NCBI GenBank assembly: GCA_022478985.1
Contig: JAKSZP010002713.1
Coordinates: 124,001-188,000, forward strand
DNA: 64,000 bases
Origin: Massospora cicadina
Lineage: Eukaryota > Entomophthoromycota > Entomophthoromycetes > Entomophthorales > Entomophthoraceae
Direction of reading: 5' to 3'
Both the position numbers and the translations under genes were made by a program. The notes under the pieces were generated by a model. It was not told the origin of the DNA. It saw only the letters and a program-made list of their open reading frames with translations, and made no database searches. Below, in pieces: positions 12,033 through 22,422 of the stretch (positions within the stretch are counted from its first letter, which is position 1; every line of letters starts with the position of its first letter).

Positions 12033-12983
12033 TGTAGGAATTCTGGATAGGTAAATGCTCTTTTGGTGTTAATCCAGAATACCCACAATATGACAGGTGC
12101 ATTATGCTTAGTACTTCGTGTTTGTCAAAGAGAGAGAATGCCAAAGTTGTCCTATGTTCACAAACTTTACTCTTGTTGAAAATGAGAGAATAAGTCAATA
12201 TAATAAGGGATTAGACTATATAAGATATTTCAATTTAAGATGTTTTTAAACTTCTCATAATGAAAAGTATTTTCAAAGGGATAAATTTAGAATTAGTTAA
12301 TTAATAAAACGCAGAAATTCTTATCAAAGAATTTCGCATGTCTCACATTAGTTAGGAGTGTCACATATGGAAGGGGAGGCAATTTACGCTTCTTCCAATG
12401 TCATGATGTTTTACTTATGTTGCGTAGCTCTGGATATATTGATATGTCCTGATATCAGTATCAGTTTAATGTGTTATTCATCAACCTGGTAATCAATTCC
12501 AATAGTAATAGTTAGACTTTGAATATTTAAAATAATAAAACACGCGTTTGAGGTTTGGATCATTGCATATAATTTGAATAAACGGAATGTAGCTAAGAAC
12601 CGATCAGATTTCTAAACAAGGCGTACTCTAACATAATTCCTTCTTCTATAACCAATCAATCATAGGTATTAGATTCATCTTGTTGAGACTTAGCTCTAGC
12701 TAATCATAAGCGAGGTATCTGACGTCATAATTATTTTAAAGTATATAATTTATTAATAGCCAATCTGCGGTGGTAAAATATTTACACTTGTCATACTCCT
12801 TGAGGCCTATAAAAGGGCTAATTTTAAAACAAATATTTTACCTAAAAAATTTAATATAAGAATAATATATTATAATTATCATTTATTAAGCTTGTCCCTA
12901 AGGTCATTTTGTAAGGGGAATCTGATGGTAAGATCGATGCTCCAATATTCTTCACTAGAGAGAAAATATAAAATTATCTGACA
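12033..12983 (-). repeat. Element E 5' LTR
   Basis: Right-hand copy of the E repeat, reading TGTCAGATAATT... on the minus strand and ending CCTACA just before the PBS. The 67-codon ORF at 11995-12198 crosses its edge and is not considered a gene. Confidence 0.75.
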
Positions 12984-14289
12984 ATACTAGCTTTTTTGGG
13001 ATGGCTTCTAGCAATGTAATGGCCTCCATAAGGCAATGGCAAAGCACTTCCATGGCAGAAGGTAACATTAATGGGCAATTGTCCTTATTTACTACCACTA
13101 ATATTATTATCATGAGTATGTAAAAGAATAAAAATGTATGTTAATTGTAAAAAATAGGGGGAAAAATCAGAACTATCTTTATCAATTAAAGAAAAACTTT
13201 TCCAGGAAATCAAGGGAACCTTGTAGCTTAGTGTAAGTATGGATTTTCATTAACCAGGATCTTCACTTCTCATCCTGTAAGAGGGTCAATATGTAGTCAT
13301 CTTCCTTTGTCAACATCAGGATTGTCATTATCCCATTGTTCTGGTCCTTTAATATTGCAAATAAGGTTTTAAAAATGCAGTTTTACTAGATTGCTAATCA
13401 GTGGCCCACTAAGAATTGTACCGTGTGTTTCAATTATTAATACCATTATTTATTTCTGCCCATTTGGGTGGCATCACCCTATCAAGAAACAATTTGTTTT
13501 GGACACTTGAGCTCAAGCCTGGATGGGGGCGTTTGAACCAATACATTTTTCTGATCTTAAACAGTTTAATCGTTCTCCATTATCAATTCCTTCAGTGTCC
13601 CCCTATTAATCCTGTTGGAGGTGAACATAGGCCTATAAGAACCTACCATAAGCCCTAAAAACCTTGATTCCCTAGCGACATATTAATAAAAATACTTATA
13701 ACCACCCTTATATATAGGATGCACTATGGCTCAAAAAAGAGGTTTCAAACATCTTGGTTCAACCGCCAAGGCAATAAAAAATGCTGTAAGATCAGATCCC
13801 CAATTTTAGTGGTAGAATGAACAAGTTAATGAACAATGAATCACGCAGTCTCTTTTGTAATGGTCTGATAATCCCTTGGGTGGCAAGTGCTTGTAACCTG
13901 ATTATTCTGTTGGCCATAACTATAATGGCTGCTTATGGTTTTTGGAAAAGTAGTGTTTACTAGTGGTTGTCAACCACTAGGTGATATAGAATTCTCCCAA
14001 AAAATCCTGAAGTGGTGCTTTCTTCATTAATTAATGATAAATTATCTGATAAGCTACCAAAGAACATGATAGATAATGATTCAACGAATGGGACCAGTGG
14101 CCAAAATCATTAAAAAGTAGATAATAGAAGACTTTTTTTTAGTACTAGATGGTCCCAAACTGAGGGGGGGATTCATCGATGTATAATAGAAGACTTTCAC
14201 GTGTTACAATGCTTCAATAGTGGAAGAATTATAGGGGCAGTGAAGGTTTGGCTAGTAAAACAGAGAAATCAGTCCTTGAACAGCCTAAA
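12984..14289. other. 3' flank of element C, no gene assigned
   Basis: This stretch lies downstream (minus sense) of the integrase of element C and should contain its 3' untranslated part and 3' LTR, but no LTR partner was recognised. An 80-codon + ORF at 13416-13658 has no known domain. A TATATATAGG string occurs at about 13710. A 47-bp micro-insertion is at 14136-14182. Confidence 0.4.
14136..14182 (-). mobile_element. Ultra-short LINE 3'-end insertion, copy 2 (47 bp)
   Basis: A 47-bp insert flanked by perfect 15-bp repeats ATAATAGAAGACTTT at 14121-14135 and 14183-14197. On the minus strand it reads ACATCGATGAATCCCC ... GGGACCATCTAGTACTAAAAA. It starts at the same base as the copy at 36296, and its 3' half matches all five copies and the LINE-alpha 3' end. 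Confidence 0.9.
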
Positions 14290-14700
14290 TGTAAAAATAT
14301 AGCTCATTGTTAGAAAGTAAGACCATTGGGCAGGCATGTTATGTAAAAATGGAGTGTAAAAGGAATAAGGCCTTAGTTTTTGCACTAATGGAAGGTATAG
14401 AGATAGCCTTGATCCACATTTTTAAGTGTTGATGGCAATTAGGATGTAGAGATGACTATAGAGATAAATAAATAAAAGCTCTACTACATCTACAATAGCC
14501 ACATCAAATGGGGACAAGGGATCCATGATTTTATGCTGTTAGTGCGGGCTTGGACAAACCTGCATCCTGCAGGCCAAAAATGCCTCAATCACTTCATGTA
14601 TGGTCCAAGCGTTTGGTAAATATAACATTGTTTCTTCAACCTTCTATATGTCTTCTTAGATGATTCAAGTCCCATGCAGGAGTGGTCTTTAAGAATTTCT
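14290..14700 (-). pseudogene. Element C integrase fragment
   Basis: On the minus strand a zinc-finger tail (C-x-x-C decayed to 'PAGCRFVQAR') is followed by PFDVAIVDVVE (about 14481-14513) and YILIAINT. Then come a KAISI-like and a 'SAKT' segment. Family equivalents are FxxxxVDVVGPLP, YILVAIDxFTKW and the helix after it. This is the first half of a gypsy integrase core. The second half cannot be read. Stops and shifts are frequent. It belongs with the RT and RNase H at 14960-15971 in the same orientation and order. Confidence 0.65.
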
Positions 14701-14712
14701 TCAGTTTGAGAG

Positions 14713-14910
14713 ATGGTTGCACACAAGCTACCAAATTTCCGTCAATGGGCCTATAAAACCCATCCTGACCTTTATTTAGTGTCCTTTTTCATAGATTGCA
14801 ACTCATTCTTGACCTTGGGATTCTCTAACTCCCACCTTTTTGAATGCCAATTTAGATTATATAGTGCGTCTTCCCCAAATAACAGCATAGTTAGATGCCA
14901 TCCTCAATAA
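14713..14910 (+). other. Unassigned 65-aa ORF, probably spurious
   Basis: A + strand open frame with no known motif that overlaps the region between the integrase and RNase H of the minus-strand element C. The antisense pol reading explains this DNA better. Confidence 0.15.
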
Positions 14911-14959
14911 CCCTTCTGCATTCTGGTGGTAATACTAGTGCAAAAAACTATAGTAAAAT

Positions 14960-15220
14960 TGTAACTCTGTAAATGTAGCGCCCATCTTGACAGCCTCCTA
15001 ACTGGATCTTAATTTGTTGGAGCCATCTATGAGAGGAATAATCAATGATAATATTGAAGTGATTACTATCAATATAAGGTCAGAAATGCTTAATTGCAAG
15101 GAGCGCAGCCAAAAATTCTTGTTTGGTAACGTTTTAGTTTATCTTGCCAAAGAAAGAGTTTGTTAAGATAGGTACAGGTCGGTTTACTTTCTGATTATCT
15201 AATTAGGCTCTAATTGCCAC
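14960..15220 (-). pseudogene. Element C RNase H fragment
   Basis: The minus strand reads VTKQEFLAALLAIKHF (about 15090-15137; family: xxKELLAIVxAxKxWR), then YIDSNHFNIIIDYSS (family: FxVxTDHxSL), then 'WLQQ' and a decayed 'GRxARW' (LGGCQDGR). These are the C-terminal RNase H motifs of gypsy pol. Stops interrupt it at several points. Confidence 0.65.
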
Positions 15221-15559
15221 AGCCTCATTACTGGCAAAGATAAACAGAAAAAAAATTTGATCAGACTATGGAAATATAAGGACTGTCTGGGTAATTAAGC
15301 GGTCTTAAGAAGGTTGAATGTATGCTCCTTATCAGGGTTCCTTTTGTAAAAAACTTTCTTATTGGGGAAGGTAAACTGATGGTTTGGCGTGATCATCAAA
15401 AGTCAGAATTAAATTTCAGTAATAATTCACCATCCTAAGGAGCACTTGGATGTCTCTAAGGCTTAGGTTGGGTTCATCCTCTTGATTGTGACAACCTTGT
15501 ACATAAGGGGTTATTCCCCTGTTTAGTAACTTTATGCCTGAGGAAATTAATTTAGGTTA

Positions 15560-15955
15560 TATAGTAAATCTGGAAGTCTTATAATTAAAGTAAGCCTACC
15601 TTGACGGTTAAAGCTTGGTTGAGATGCTCTAGATTTCATTAAAGGTCATATGAATACCGTGATTTCATCTAAATAAGCTACATGCATAATAATTTAAGGT
15701 CACTCAGTAGTTTGTCCATAGCTTATTGAAAGGTGGCCAGAGCATTTCATAGCCCTTGTGGAATCTGGGTCAGCTCAAGAAATCCTCTATTTGCATTTTC
15801 ATGCACTTGGCTTAATTCTTGAGAGCTAGCTCTATCTGTTAATATTCACTGGAAATAATCATTGATAAAAATACTGAGCTCCTTCTAGGAGGCGTAGCGA
15901 GTTCTCAACCTGAGGCAGTAGATAGCTGTCCTTCTTGACACCAAAATAAGCTTGC
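15560..15955 (-). pseudogene. Element C reverse transcriptase, C-terminal part
   Basis: Reading leftwards on the minus strand: DYCKL at the right edge, then INDYFQ, QELSQVHENANRGF, and ELTQIPQGLxNALATFQ (family: xxMPFGLxNAPATFQ). AMDKLLSDLKLLCM and a decayed YLDD (LI*MKS) follow. The right edge stops abruptly at 15955, where the RT would need 'KKDxxxKVV' next to DYCKL. That missing block is found at 33004-33050. This shows that C was split here by LINE-alpha. Confidence 0.75.
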
Positions 15956-15971
15956 AGTAATCCATAACAAC
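15956..15971 (+). repeat. LINE-alpha target-site duplication, left copy
   Basis: AGTAATCCATAACAAC. The right copy AGTAATTAAACAAC is at 33002-33015. Both encode, antisense, the VV-(M)D junction of element C's RT. Confidence 0.75.
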
Positions 15972-16165
15972 AAAGCATCACTTTTTGACATTACTTAAAC
16001 CTAGAAGTTTAGCCCTTTAAAAAGTTATTTATAACCATAAAATAACGGCAGCAAAACCCGCAAAGGATCCCAACAACTTAACACAAAAGCTTGAACCCTC
16101 TTCAAACCCTAAAATTACCATCAGATGCCAACGTGTGAGTCTACCAGGACTACCCGCTTCCAAAA

Positions 16166-16479
16166 TGGCATCCAGAAAAGCTAATTCAGCTCACAACGCA
16201 CCAAAAAATAAAATTTAAGACCATGCTATCAAAAATCCACCTTATTTGCCCTGCCTCAACCAAGGTAACATATGGATAATCCTCAATTAAAGAAGTATCT
16301 CCACTCAATCAGTGTCAGCGGCAGAATCCACTATCAGGACAGAAACCACACATTTTAGTAAAATGGTTCAGCCCTCTGGTAACTTAATGAATACTGACTA
16401 ATGAGGGCTAATAGTGTCAAATACTACCAGCAAATAGATGTGCATAATGGCTAACCATAAAACTTTTTAACAATGAAAC
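16166..16479 (+). pseudogene. LINE-alpha ORF1, N-terminal fragment
   Basis: From an ATG at 16166 the + strand reads MASRKANSAHNAPKNK before a stop. Serine/threonine-rich pieces such as STQSVSAAEST follow, up to the B insertion at 16480. The composition suits the disordered N-terminus of a LINE ORF1. The sequence should continue at 22423. The assignment is inferred from position between the LINE-alpha TSD and the ORF1 knuckle region; no domain proves it. Confidence 0.4.
16475..16479. repeat. Element B TSD, left
   Basis: GAAAC, repeated at 22418-22422 immediately after the 3' LTR. Confidence 0.9.
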
Positions 16480-17596
16480 TGTAAGTCCTGGGGAACATCC
16501 TCTGGCTGTCATCTGGGCCATTTTCCCATTTCCAAGCAAGAAGGCACCGAAGAGGATGGCTGTACCCCTCATTACTCAGGGCAATCTCACTCACGTGGTA
16601 GATGAGCACTGGGTAACAGCTCTCCCACTTTGGATAAAGCTCCCAATACCCACACTCTCCTCAGCAGAATTGCTATGAGGAATCAGTGAAATTTTCACCA
16701 AGATCACTGAAATGAAATTGATTGTTAACAATTTGAGTGGCAATCAGCCCGATGCTTGGATTTTAAATGGTCAAAAAGGTATGAAGACTGATCTATCAGC
16801 CAGAATGCCTGACGGTTGAAATTTGGTTAACATGACAATCAAAAAGTCTCCCCTTTCCCAAATCCGTTAGGCATCACCCCCGATGGGCAGCTTCCTGCTG
16901 ACAAATCAGGTGTTTCACCTGATGCAATACCACCAACCAAACGAATGGCCCAGCGACTGAGCATGTGCAGGTTGGGCGCCCCAAACCCATTCCCAACCAA
17001 ATGGGCCCACCCCTATGTGGGGTGGCCTTGGGGGATTCCTACCAATCATCAGGCTAAATACTGTCACACCAACTGTCAGAAACGTAGAAGAGCTTTGGTT
17101 CAGATGTTCAAGGTTGAACTGACAGCGACTTGGCCCACCTCCAATTTTGCGATGTCAGTTCCCAAGGAACAAACCCGCCCATTCCTGAATAATTCACTGG
17201 TTAGGTTGAATTTGCGGGACTCAATCCTGGCTTGTTTTTCCCCAAATTGGCTACTATTTAATCAGTCACATCGCACTGAGAAAATTGTTGGTTGATCCTT
17301 CTTTCCTACTTCCCATAAAAAATCCTTCCCAAATTTTAGTTTTTATATGTTAAAAATTAAGCTGCCTTATCCGCAAATGTACTTGTACCCCTCAGGGTTA
17401 ACAGCCGTGTGCATCTGATACTTTATTTTGTGCCTATATGAAATTTTGGCTCACCGGCAGATATTGGTGGAACTCCTTTCTGGTTCCATACTTGTCATAT
17501 CAGCAGCAGTGCCTTGGGCATTCTAGTTTGCTGTTAGGATGCTCTGACATCTGGACTGGCAAGCCAGTATAATCCTTACTTAGTGTTCACCTGACA
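16480..17596 (+). repeat. Element B 5' LTR
   Basis: Begins TGTAAGTCCTGGGG and ends CACCTGACA. GC-richer than the surroundings and full of incidental ORFs (for example 16945-17295), which are not genes because the same DNA is an LTR. The solo LTR at 42401 and the fragment at 43827 are relatives. Confidence 0.93.
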
Positions 17597-17655
17597 TAAT
17601 TGACCAACCATTATTCTTAGCCATTTCCGCCTTTCTCACGTGGATTGGTGCAGCA

Positions 17656-18018
17656 ATGGTCCCTTCTTTCCAACTGAACCAGGTTGTAAAGAAGATTATC
17701 TCTGATCACATTAGTCCAGCCACACTCAAAACTCCAAAACCATACCCCAAGGTTGCCGCGGCTATTTGCCCAGTGGTTTCCCCTGACCCCACCACTATCT
17801 CGTCGGTATCACTGGATTCATCCACAACTACCAATAAATATAACTACGCTTACTTCTTAGTACCCAAGAAGATTAGTGTTGGGTCCCATCACATCTCCTT
17901 TGAGGCCCTGGTGGACACTGGAGCCGCGGGAAATTTTATGAGTGTTGAGTTGGCGCAACAATTAAAACTGGAATTGGATGCAGGATCCTCAGTGATAGTG
18001 GCCTCATCTGCTTATTAG
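17656..18018 (+). pseudogene. Element B protease with short leader
   Basis: A 120-codon open frame. The first 85 residues are Ser/Thr/Pro-rich linker. Then comes SFEALVDTGAAGNFMS (DTG at about 17914-17922), the active site of a retroviral-type aspartic protease, followed by AQQLKLEL. This is the region that normally joins gag to pol, so only the tail of gag or the linker remains. It is cut by a stop at 18016. Downstream, ILGVRWW near 18117 resembles the protease flap motif 'ILGxxW'. Confidence 0.8.
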
Positions 18019-18390
18019 CCCTCGTATGTTGTTTGCTGACTGGTACCTTTTTCAATCCACTAATTCAGCTTCTGCAATCGCTTTTCAGTTATGCCAAACT
18101 TGGTGTTTCAGGTGATCTTAGGTGTGAGGTGGTGGCGTCAACAACATTTGAAGATTCATTTAGAGTCTAATTTTTTGTCATTTACTAATGATCAATTGGA
18201 GGGAGAATTCCATCTGATCGACACCCTCTAGAAGATACAAGGAACCAGCTCTATCACTACCCTGGTCACTTCTGCGGGTATTCCAGCCAATTTCCCCAAA
18301 GCTCAATGCACTATTGAAGAAATTTTCGACATGGAAAAGGCAGAACGCCTGCCTAAACACACCAGGTTCAATTGTGGTTTTTAAACAACC

Positions 18391-19076
18391 GTGGAGTTGA
18401 ACATCAACTGTCCGGTGTATCCCCATACAGCGGAGGAAGAAGTTGCACTCAATACCTGGTTGGACGATATGTTGAAAAAAGGTTGGTTGTTCAAGGAGAC
18501 CTCACCTGTCGCCTCCCCCATCATCTTCACTAAAAAAGCGGATGGTTCTCCTTATCCCTGCATGGATTACGGTCATCTGAATAAAATAACGGTTACTGAT
18601 CCATACCCCTTGCCTCTGGAGCAAACAATCAGCCAGGCAATCGCCAAATCCCGTGTGTTCTCTAAGCTGGATCTGCTGAACGCCTTCAACCAAATTTGGG
18701 TAATGGAAAGGGCAGGAATGGTTAATAGCGATCTGGACGAAGTGTGGTATTTTCCAATTTTGTGTAATACCTTTTGGGCTGAAGAATGCTCCAGCTACAT
18801 TCCAATGGATGATCAACAATATACTGGGTGACCTCCGGTTCACCTGCGCTGTTGCATACATTGATGACATTTTGGTTCCCTCCCCAACTCCCAAACAACA
18901 TGCTATTGACTTGGAAGTGGTGGTGGTCGCCTTACATAAGGCAGGACTGTTACTCAAACCTTCCAAGTGTGAGTTTTATAAAGGAGGAGGTCACTTTCCT
19001 TGGGAACCTGGTCCTTAAAGATGGTGTTGCAATCCCTCCCAATAAGTTGGATGCTATCCAGGAGTGGCTACTCTGA
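18391..19076 (+). pseudogene. Element B reverse transcriptase
   Basis: The RT starts with YPHTAEEEVALNTWLDDML (about 18419-18475). KKADGSPYPCMDYGHLNKIT, YPLPL and FSKLDLLNAFNQI follow. After a frameshift near 18810 it continues with CAVAYIDDILV (about 18844-18876), which keeps the catalytic Y-x-DD (YIDD). Then come 'AGLLLKPSKCEFY' and, in another frame, FLGNLVLKDG. The finger region (expected 'MPFGLxNAPATF') reads TFWAEECSSYIP and is badly altered. The 154-codon minus ORF at 18502-18966 is its antisense shadow. At least two frameshifts make it non-functional. Confidence 0.92.
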
Positions 19077-19099
19077 CTACCCAGAAACAACTACAGAGT

Positions 19100-19660
19100 T
19101 TCTTGGGAACCTTCATTTTCTTTAAAAAGTTCTCCCCCGCACTTTCACAGCTCGCCGCCCCACTCCACCCTCTCACAGGGAAATACATTATTTTGCTGGA
19201 TGGATGAATGCCAACAGGCGTTCAAATCGATTAAAGAGGTGTTTGTATCCCCTCCCATTTTAAAACACGCTAATCCCATTAAGCTGTATATTGTTGCATG
19301 CGACGCGTCATCTGTAGCTGTTGGAGCAGTATTGCTTCAAAGCACAATGGTTTGGAATACCCAATCGCCTATTTTTCCTGAAAGTTTACCTCTAAAGAGC
19401 AGTCTTGGGCTATTTATGACAAGGAGTTGGCAGCTATTGCATGGGCCCTAACTCATTGGAGGTACCTGTTACAGGGTGCCCAGCATGAATTAACGGTTCA
19501 CACAGATCACCAGGCCCTGTTGTACTTTCGTAAACCCCAAAAATTGGCACACTGGCAAGCCTGAACCTATCAGGAACTGTGTAGTTTCAATTTCTTATAT
19601 GAATTCATAAAAGGTGCACTAAATGTACTTCCCGATTTTCTTAACTGCAGCCCCACCCAC
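19100..19660 (+). pseudogene. Element B RNase H
   Basis: After RT the + strand has FFKKFSPALSQLAAPLHPLT-type connection residues. They are followed by CQQAFKSIKEVF, LYIVACDASSVAVGAVL (D at about 19300) and, in the next frame, KEQSWAIYDKELAAIAWAL with HWRYLLQGA. LTVHTDHQALLYF and HWQA complete it. These are the RNase H DEDD-type blocks of chromoviruses. One frameshift near 19345 and an in-frame TGA at 19562 break it. Confidence 0.9.
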
Positions 19661-19839
19661 AGTTCCACAGATCTGGAGGAAGTGGATCTTGTTACTGTGA
19701 TTCCTATTATCCAAATCTTGTCAATTGTACCCCCTGTCATTTCTTCTGTCACTCTGGACCCCGACACTCCATTAATTGCTCAGGTCTTAGCCAGTCAAAT
19801 GGCCTGCCCTGAGGGTGTGGAGTTGGTCGAGCAGTTATC

Positions 19840-20897
19840 TCACCAGAAGCATAAACACTCCTTATACTCACTGAAGAAGGGTCTTATATATTTTAGATCT
19901 CACTTTTGGGCTCCCCCTCTTTCCAAACTGAGGTATTTCGCGCACATCACGATCCCCCACAGTTGGTCACCCTGGCTCTAAGAAATGCATCAATTTGATC
20001 AAATGGACCTACAATTGGGAAGGTTTGACAAAAAAAGTTCTGGCCTGGATCACCAATTGTGTTACTTGCGCCAGGGCCAAATTGGATCGCTCTGGCAAAA
20101 ATGGCCGCCTGAACCCCTTACGGCAGGTGGAGGACCTATGGACATCAGTGTTCATGGACTTTATCATCAAGCTCCCCTGCTCTAACGGGTTCACAGCGGT
20201 GATGGTAGTGGTAAATTTCTTCACGAAATTTTCCCTTTTTATACCTTGTACTTCCACAATTATGTCTGAAGAAACTGTCCCCCTTTTTGTACGCCATGTG
20301 TTTTCAATGTTTGGTCTCCCCCAGGAGATCATCAGTGACTGTGGCTCCCAGTTCACTGCGCAGTTTTGGAGTGAACTCCTATCAATCCTGAAAATATCCT
20401 CCTGTTGCTCCATGGCATATCATCCTCAGTCTGATGGCCAGACTGAGCGGGTCAATCAAGTTCTTGAACAGTACTTGCATTGCTATGCTGCAGCTGCGCA
20501 GGATACTTGGGCTGATAATCTCCCCCTCGCCCAATTCGTGTATAATAATGGAACCCACATGTCCACAGGGTTTTCCCCCTATGAAGCAACGTTGGGTTAT
20601 AATCCTTCGTTTTTAGTCAGACCGTGCTTGTGGCCAGATGTTCAAGCTGCCGCAGAACACGCTGCTCATATTAGATTGACTCAAGCCTTAGTGTGGGAAC
20701 ACCTCACCAAAGCTATAGAAGACTACAAGCAGCTCACAGATCGAAATTGTCTTTCAGGTCATGAGTTAATGAAGGGCTCTTATGTTATGCTCAACACCCG
20801 TCACTTAAAAATCCAGGCCCCTTCCCGCAAATTCGCCAGTAAACGCTTAGGTCCCATTTGGTGGAGGAGGTATTGGGTAATGGGGCGTTCTGATTGA
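19840..20897 (+). pseudogene. Element B integrase
   Basis: The 300-codon frame from 19995 holds most of the integrase: CVTCARAKLD (end of the HHCC zinc finger) and SVFMDFIIKLP (first core Asp). VVVNFFTKF follows, where the family has VVVDRFTK. Then come GLPQEIISDCGSQFTAQFW (second Asp) and MAYHPQSDGQTERVNQVLEQYL (Glu in QTERVN). The DDE triad is therefore still visible. The histidines of the zinc finger lie upstream in another frame (19920-19990). This is the best-preserved single domain of the window. It would insert element cDNA into chromatin. Confidence 0.95.
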
Positions 20898-20939
20898 AGC
20901 TCCCCGCACATTATAAGCAGCATCCCATTTTCCATGTTT

Positions 20940-21195
20940 CCCAGTTGTCGCCCTTCAAGGGTGCAATTCCCATGGAACTGGAACCAATCATCATCAAAAA
21001 TGAGGAGGAGGCTGAGGTAGATGCTATCCTGGCATCCCTGAAATCCTGACGTTCTGTACAATACCTCATGGCCTGGAAAGTGTATCTGGCCTATGAAAAC
21101 AGTTGGGTCAAGGCGCACGATTGCGCGAATTGCATGGACCTTTTTAAGGTTTTCCACATATCCCACCCCAATACTCCCCCCCCCCCCAAAAAAGT
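20940..21195 (+). pseudogene. Element B chromodomain at integrase C-terminus
   Basis: After 'VSQLSPFKG' the + strand reads EAEVDAILASLKS, a TGA, then RSVQYLMAWKVYLAYENSW and CMDLFKVFHISHPN. The family pattern is 'EVExILdxR...xxxQYLVKWKGYxxxExTWExxxxLxNxxxLLxxFHxxxP'. The Glu-Val, Tyr-Leu-x-x-Trp-Lys and Glu-Asn-Ser-Trp positions are recognisable. In chromoviruses this domain binds methylated histone H3 and steers insertion to heterochromatin. One in-frame TGA at about 21047, in place of an expected Arg, cuts it. A C homopolymer follows at 21177-21186. Confidence 0.85.
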
Positions 21196-21279
21196 CATGA
21201 CCATTATGGAAATCAAGTTGCCCAAGGCGCACAAGAATGTGGGTCTCATGCAGTTCTCCAGTGGTGGGGTTCTTCCATT

Positions 21280-21297
21280 GGGAAAAGGAAAGGGTAA
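21280..21297 (+). promoter_or_regulatory. Element B polypurine tract
   Basis: GGGAAAAGGAAAGGGTAA lies directly before the 3' LTR start TGTAAG. Element D has a closely similar tract (GAGGAAAGGGTAA before TGTAAG), which suggests B and D are related. Confidence 0.85.
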
Positions 21298-22417
21298 TGT
21301 AAGTCCTGGGGAACGTCCTCTGGGTGTCAACTGGGCCATTTTCCCATTTCCAAGCAAGAAGGCACCAAAGAGGATGGCTGTACCCCTCATTACTCAAGGC
21401 GATCTCGCTCACGTGGTAGATGAGCACTGGGTAACAGCTCTCCCACTTTGGATACCACTCCCAATACCCACACTCTCCTCAGCAGAATTGCTATGAGGAA
21501 TCAGTGAAATCTGCGCCGAGATCACTGAAATGAAATTGATTGTTAACAATTTGGGCGGCAATCAGCCTAATGCTCAGATTTTAAATGGTCAAAAAGGTAT
21601 GAAGACTGATCTCTCAGCTGGAATGCCTGACAGTTGCAATTTGGTTAACATGATGATTGAAAAAATCTCCCCTCTCCCAAATCTGTCAGGCATCACCCCC
21701 AATGGGCAGCTTCCTGCTGAAAAATTGGGTGTTGCGCCTGACGCAATGCCATTGACCAAAAAAATGGCCCAGCAACCAAGCACGGGCGGGTTGGGCGCCC
21801 CAAACCCATTCCCAACCAAATGGGCCCACCCCTATGTGGGGTGGCCTTAGGGGATTCCCACCGCTCATCAGGTTAAACGCCATCGCACCAACCGTCAGAA
21901 ATGTAGCAGAGCCTTGGTTCAGATGTTTAAGGTTGAGCTGACAGCGACTTGGCCCCCGCCAAATTTTGCGATGTCAGTTCCCAAGGAACAAACCCGCCCA
22001 TTCCCAAATAATTCGCCGGTTAGGTTGAATTTGCAGGACCTGATCCTTGCTTGTTTCCCTCAAATTGACTCTTATTTAATCAGTCACATCGCACTGAGAA
22101 AATTATTGGTTGATCCTTCTTTCCTAAATTCCCATTTAAAAAATCCTTTTCCAAATTTTAGTTTGTATATGTTAAAAATTAATCCTCCTTATCCACTGAC
22201 ATACTCATACCCCTCAGGGTAACGGCCGTGTGCATCTGGTACTCTATTTTGTGCCTATATGAAATTCTGGCTCATAAGCAGATATTGGTGGAACTCCTTT
22301 CCAGTCCCATACTTGTCATATCAGCAGCAGTGCCTTGGGCATTCTGGTTTGCTGTTTGGATGCTCTGGCATCTGGACTGGCAGGCCAGTCTAATTCTTAC
22401 TAGCTGCTTGCCTGACA
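21298..22417 (+). repeat. Element B 3' LTR
   Basis: Begins TGTAAGTCCTGGGG and ends GCCTGACA, followed by TSD GAAAC. The 208-codon minus ORF at 20801-21427 and the + ORFs inside the LTR are incidental. Confidence 0.95.
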
Positions 22418-22422
22418 GAAAC

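Larger units (their letters stand above)
9335..12983 (-). mobile_element. Element E: short non-autonomous LTR retrotransposon
   Basis: Two direct repeats of about 0.95 kb (9335-10310 and 12033-12983) flank 1.7 kb. On the minus strand each begins TGTC and ends TACA. Two bases inside the right-hand LTR is a tRNA primer-binding site. Just inside the left-hand LTR is a purine tract. Orientation is therefore minus, with the 5' LTR on the right. The internal part is too short for pol and no RT or IN motif is readable, so it resembles LARD/TRIM-type elements. A 5-bp TSD is no longer visible (CTGTT versus ATACT). The LTRs are clearly diverged, so it is old. Confidence 0.75.
16480..22417 (+). mobile_element. 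Element B: chromodomain Ty3/gypsy (chromovirus), gag-less
   Basis: Two 1.12-kb LTRs (16480-17596, 21298-22417) flank a 3.7-kb body. A perfect 5-bp TSD GAAAC lies at 16475-16479 and 22418-22422. The polypurine tract is intact. The + strand body has protease, RT, RNase H, integrase and a C-terminal chromodomain. The protease starts within about 60-320 bp of the LTR, so a normal gag is absent. A sampled 300-bp stretch of the two LTRs looks about 93% identical. B is inserted in LINE-alpha ORF1 and is therefore younger than it. Confidence 0.95.

Noticed and set aside
14136..14182. Resemblance of AGTACTAGATGG to the 5S rRNA internal control region (box C) and 3' end
   Set aside because: The match is short and the A-tail lies on the side that would make the insert antisense to 5S. 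The alignment to the 3' end of LINE-alpha, which ends in a TSD, explains the sequence better.
16945..17295. 116-codon + ORF and its counterpart at 21914-22222
   Set aside because: Both are within B's LTRs at equivalent positions. The repeat explains them.
18502..18966. 154-codon minus-strand ORF
   Set aside because: Antisense shadow of B's RT, which shows KKADGSPYP, FSKLDLLNAF and YIDD on the + strand.
21170..21200. C homopolymer as a possible regulatory or structural site
   Set aside because: It lies in the Pro codon run after the chromodomain (HPNTPPPPKK), so simple slippage explains it.
20801..21427. 208-codon minus-strand ORF, one of the longest in the window
   Set aside because: It is antisense to B's integrase tail, chromodomain, PPT and LTR start, all of which have specific motifs on the + strand.
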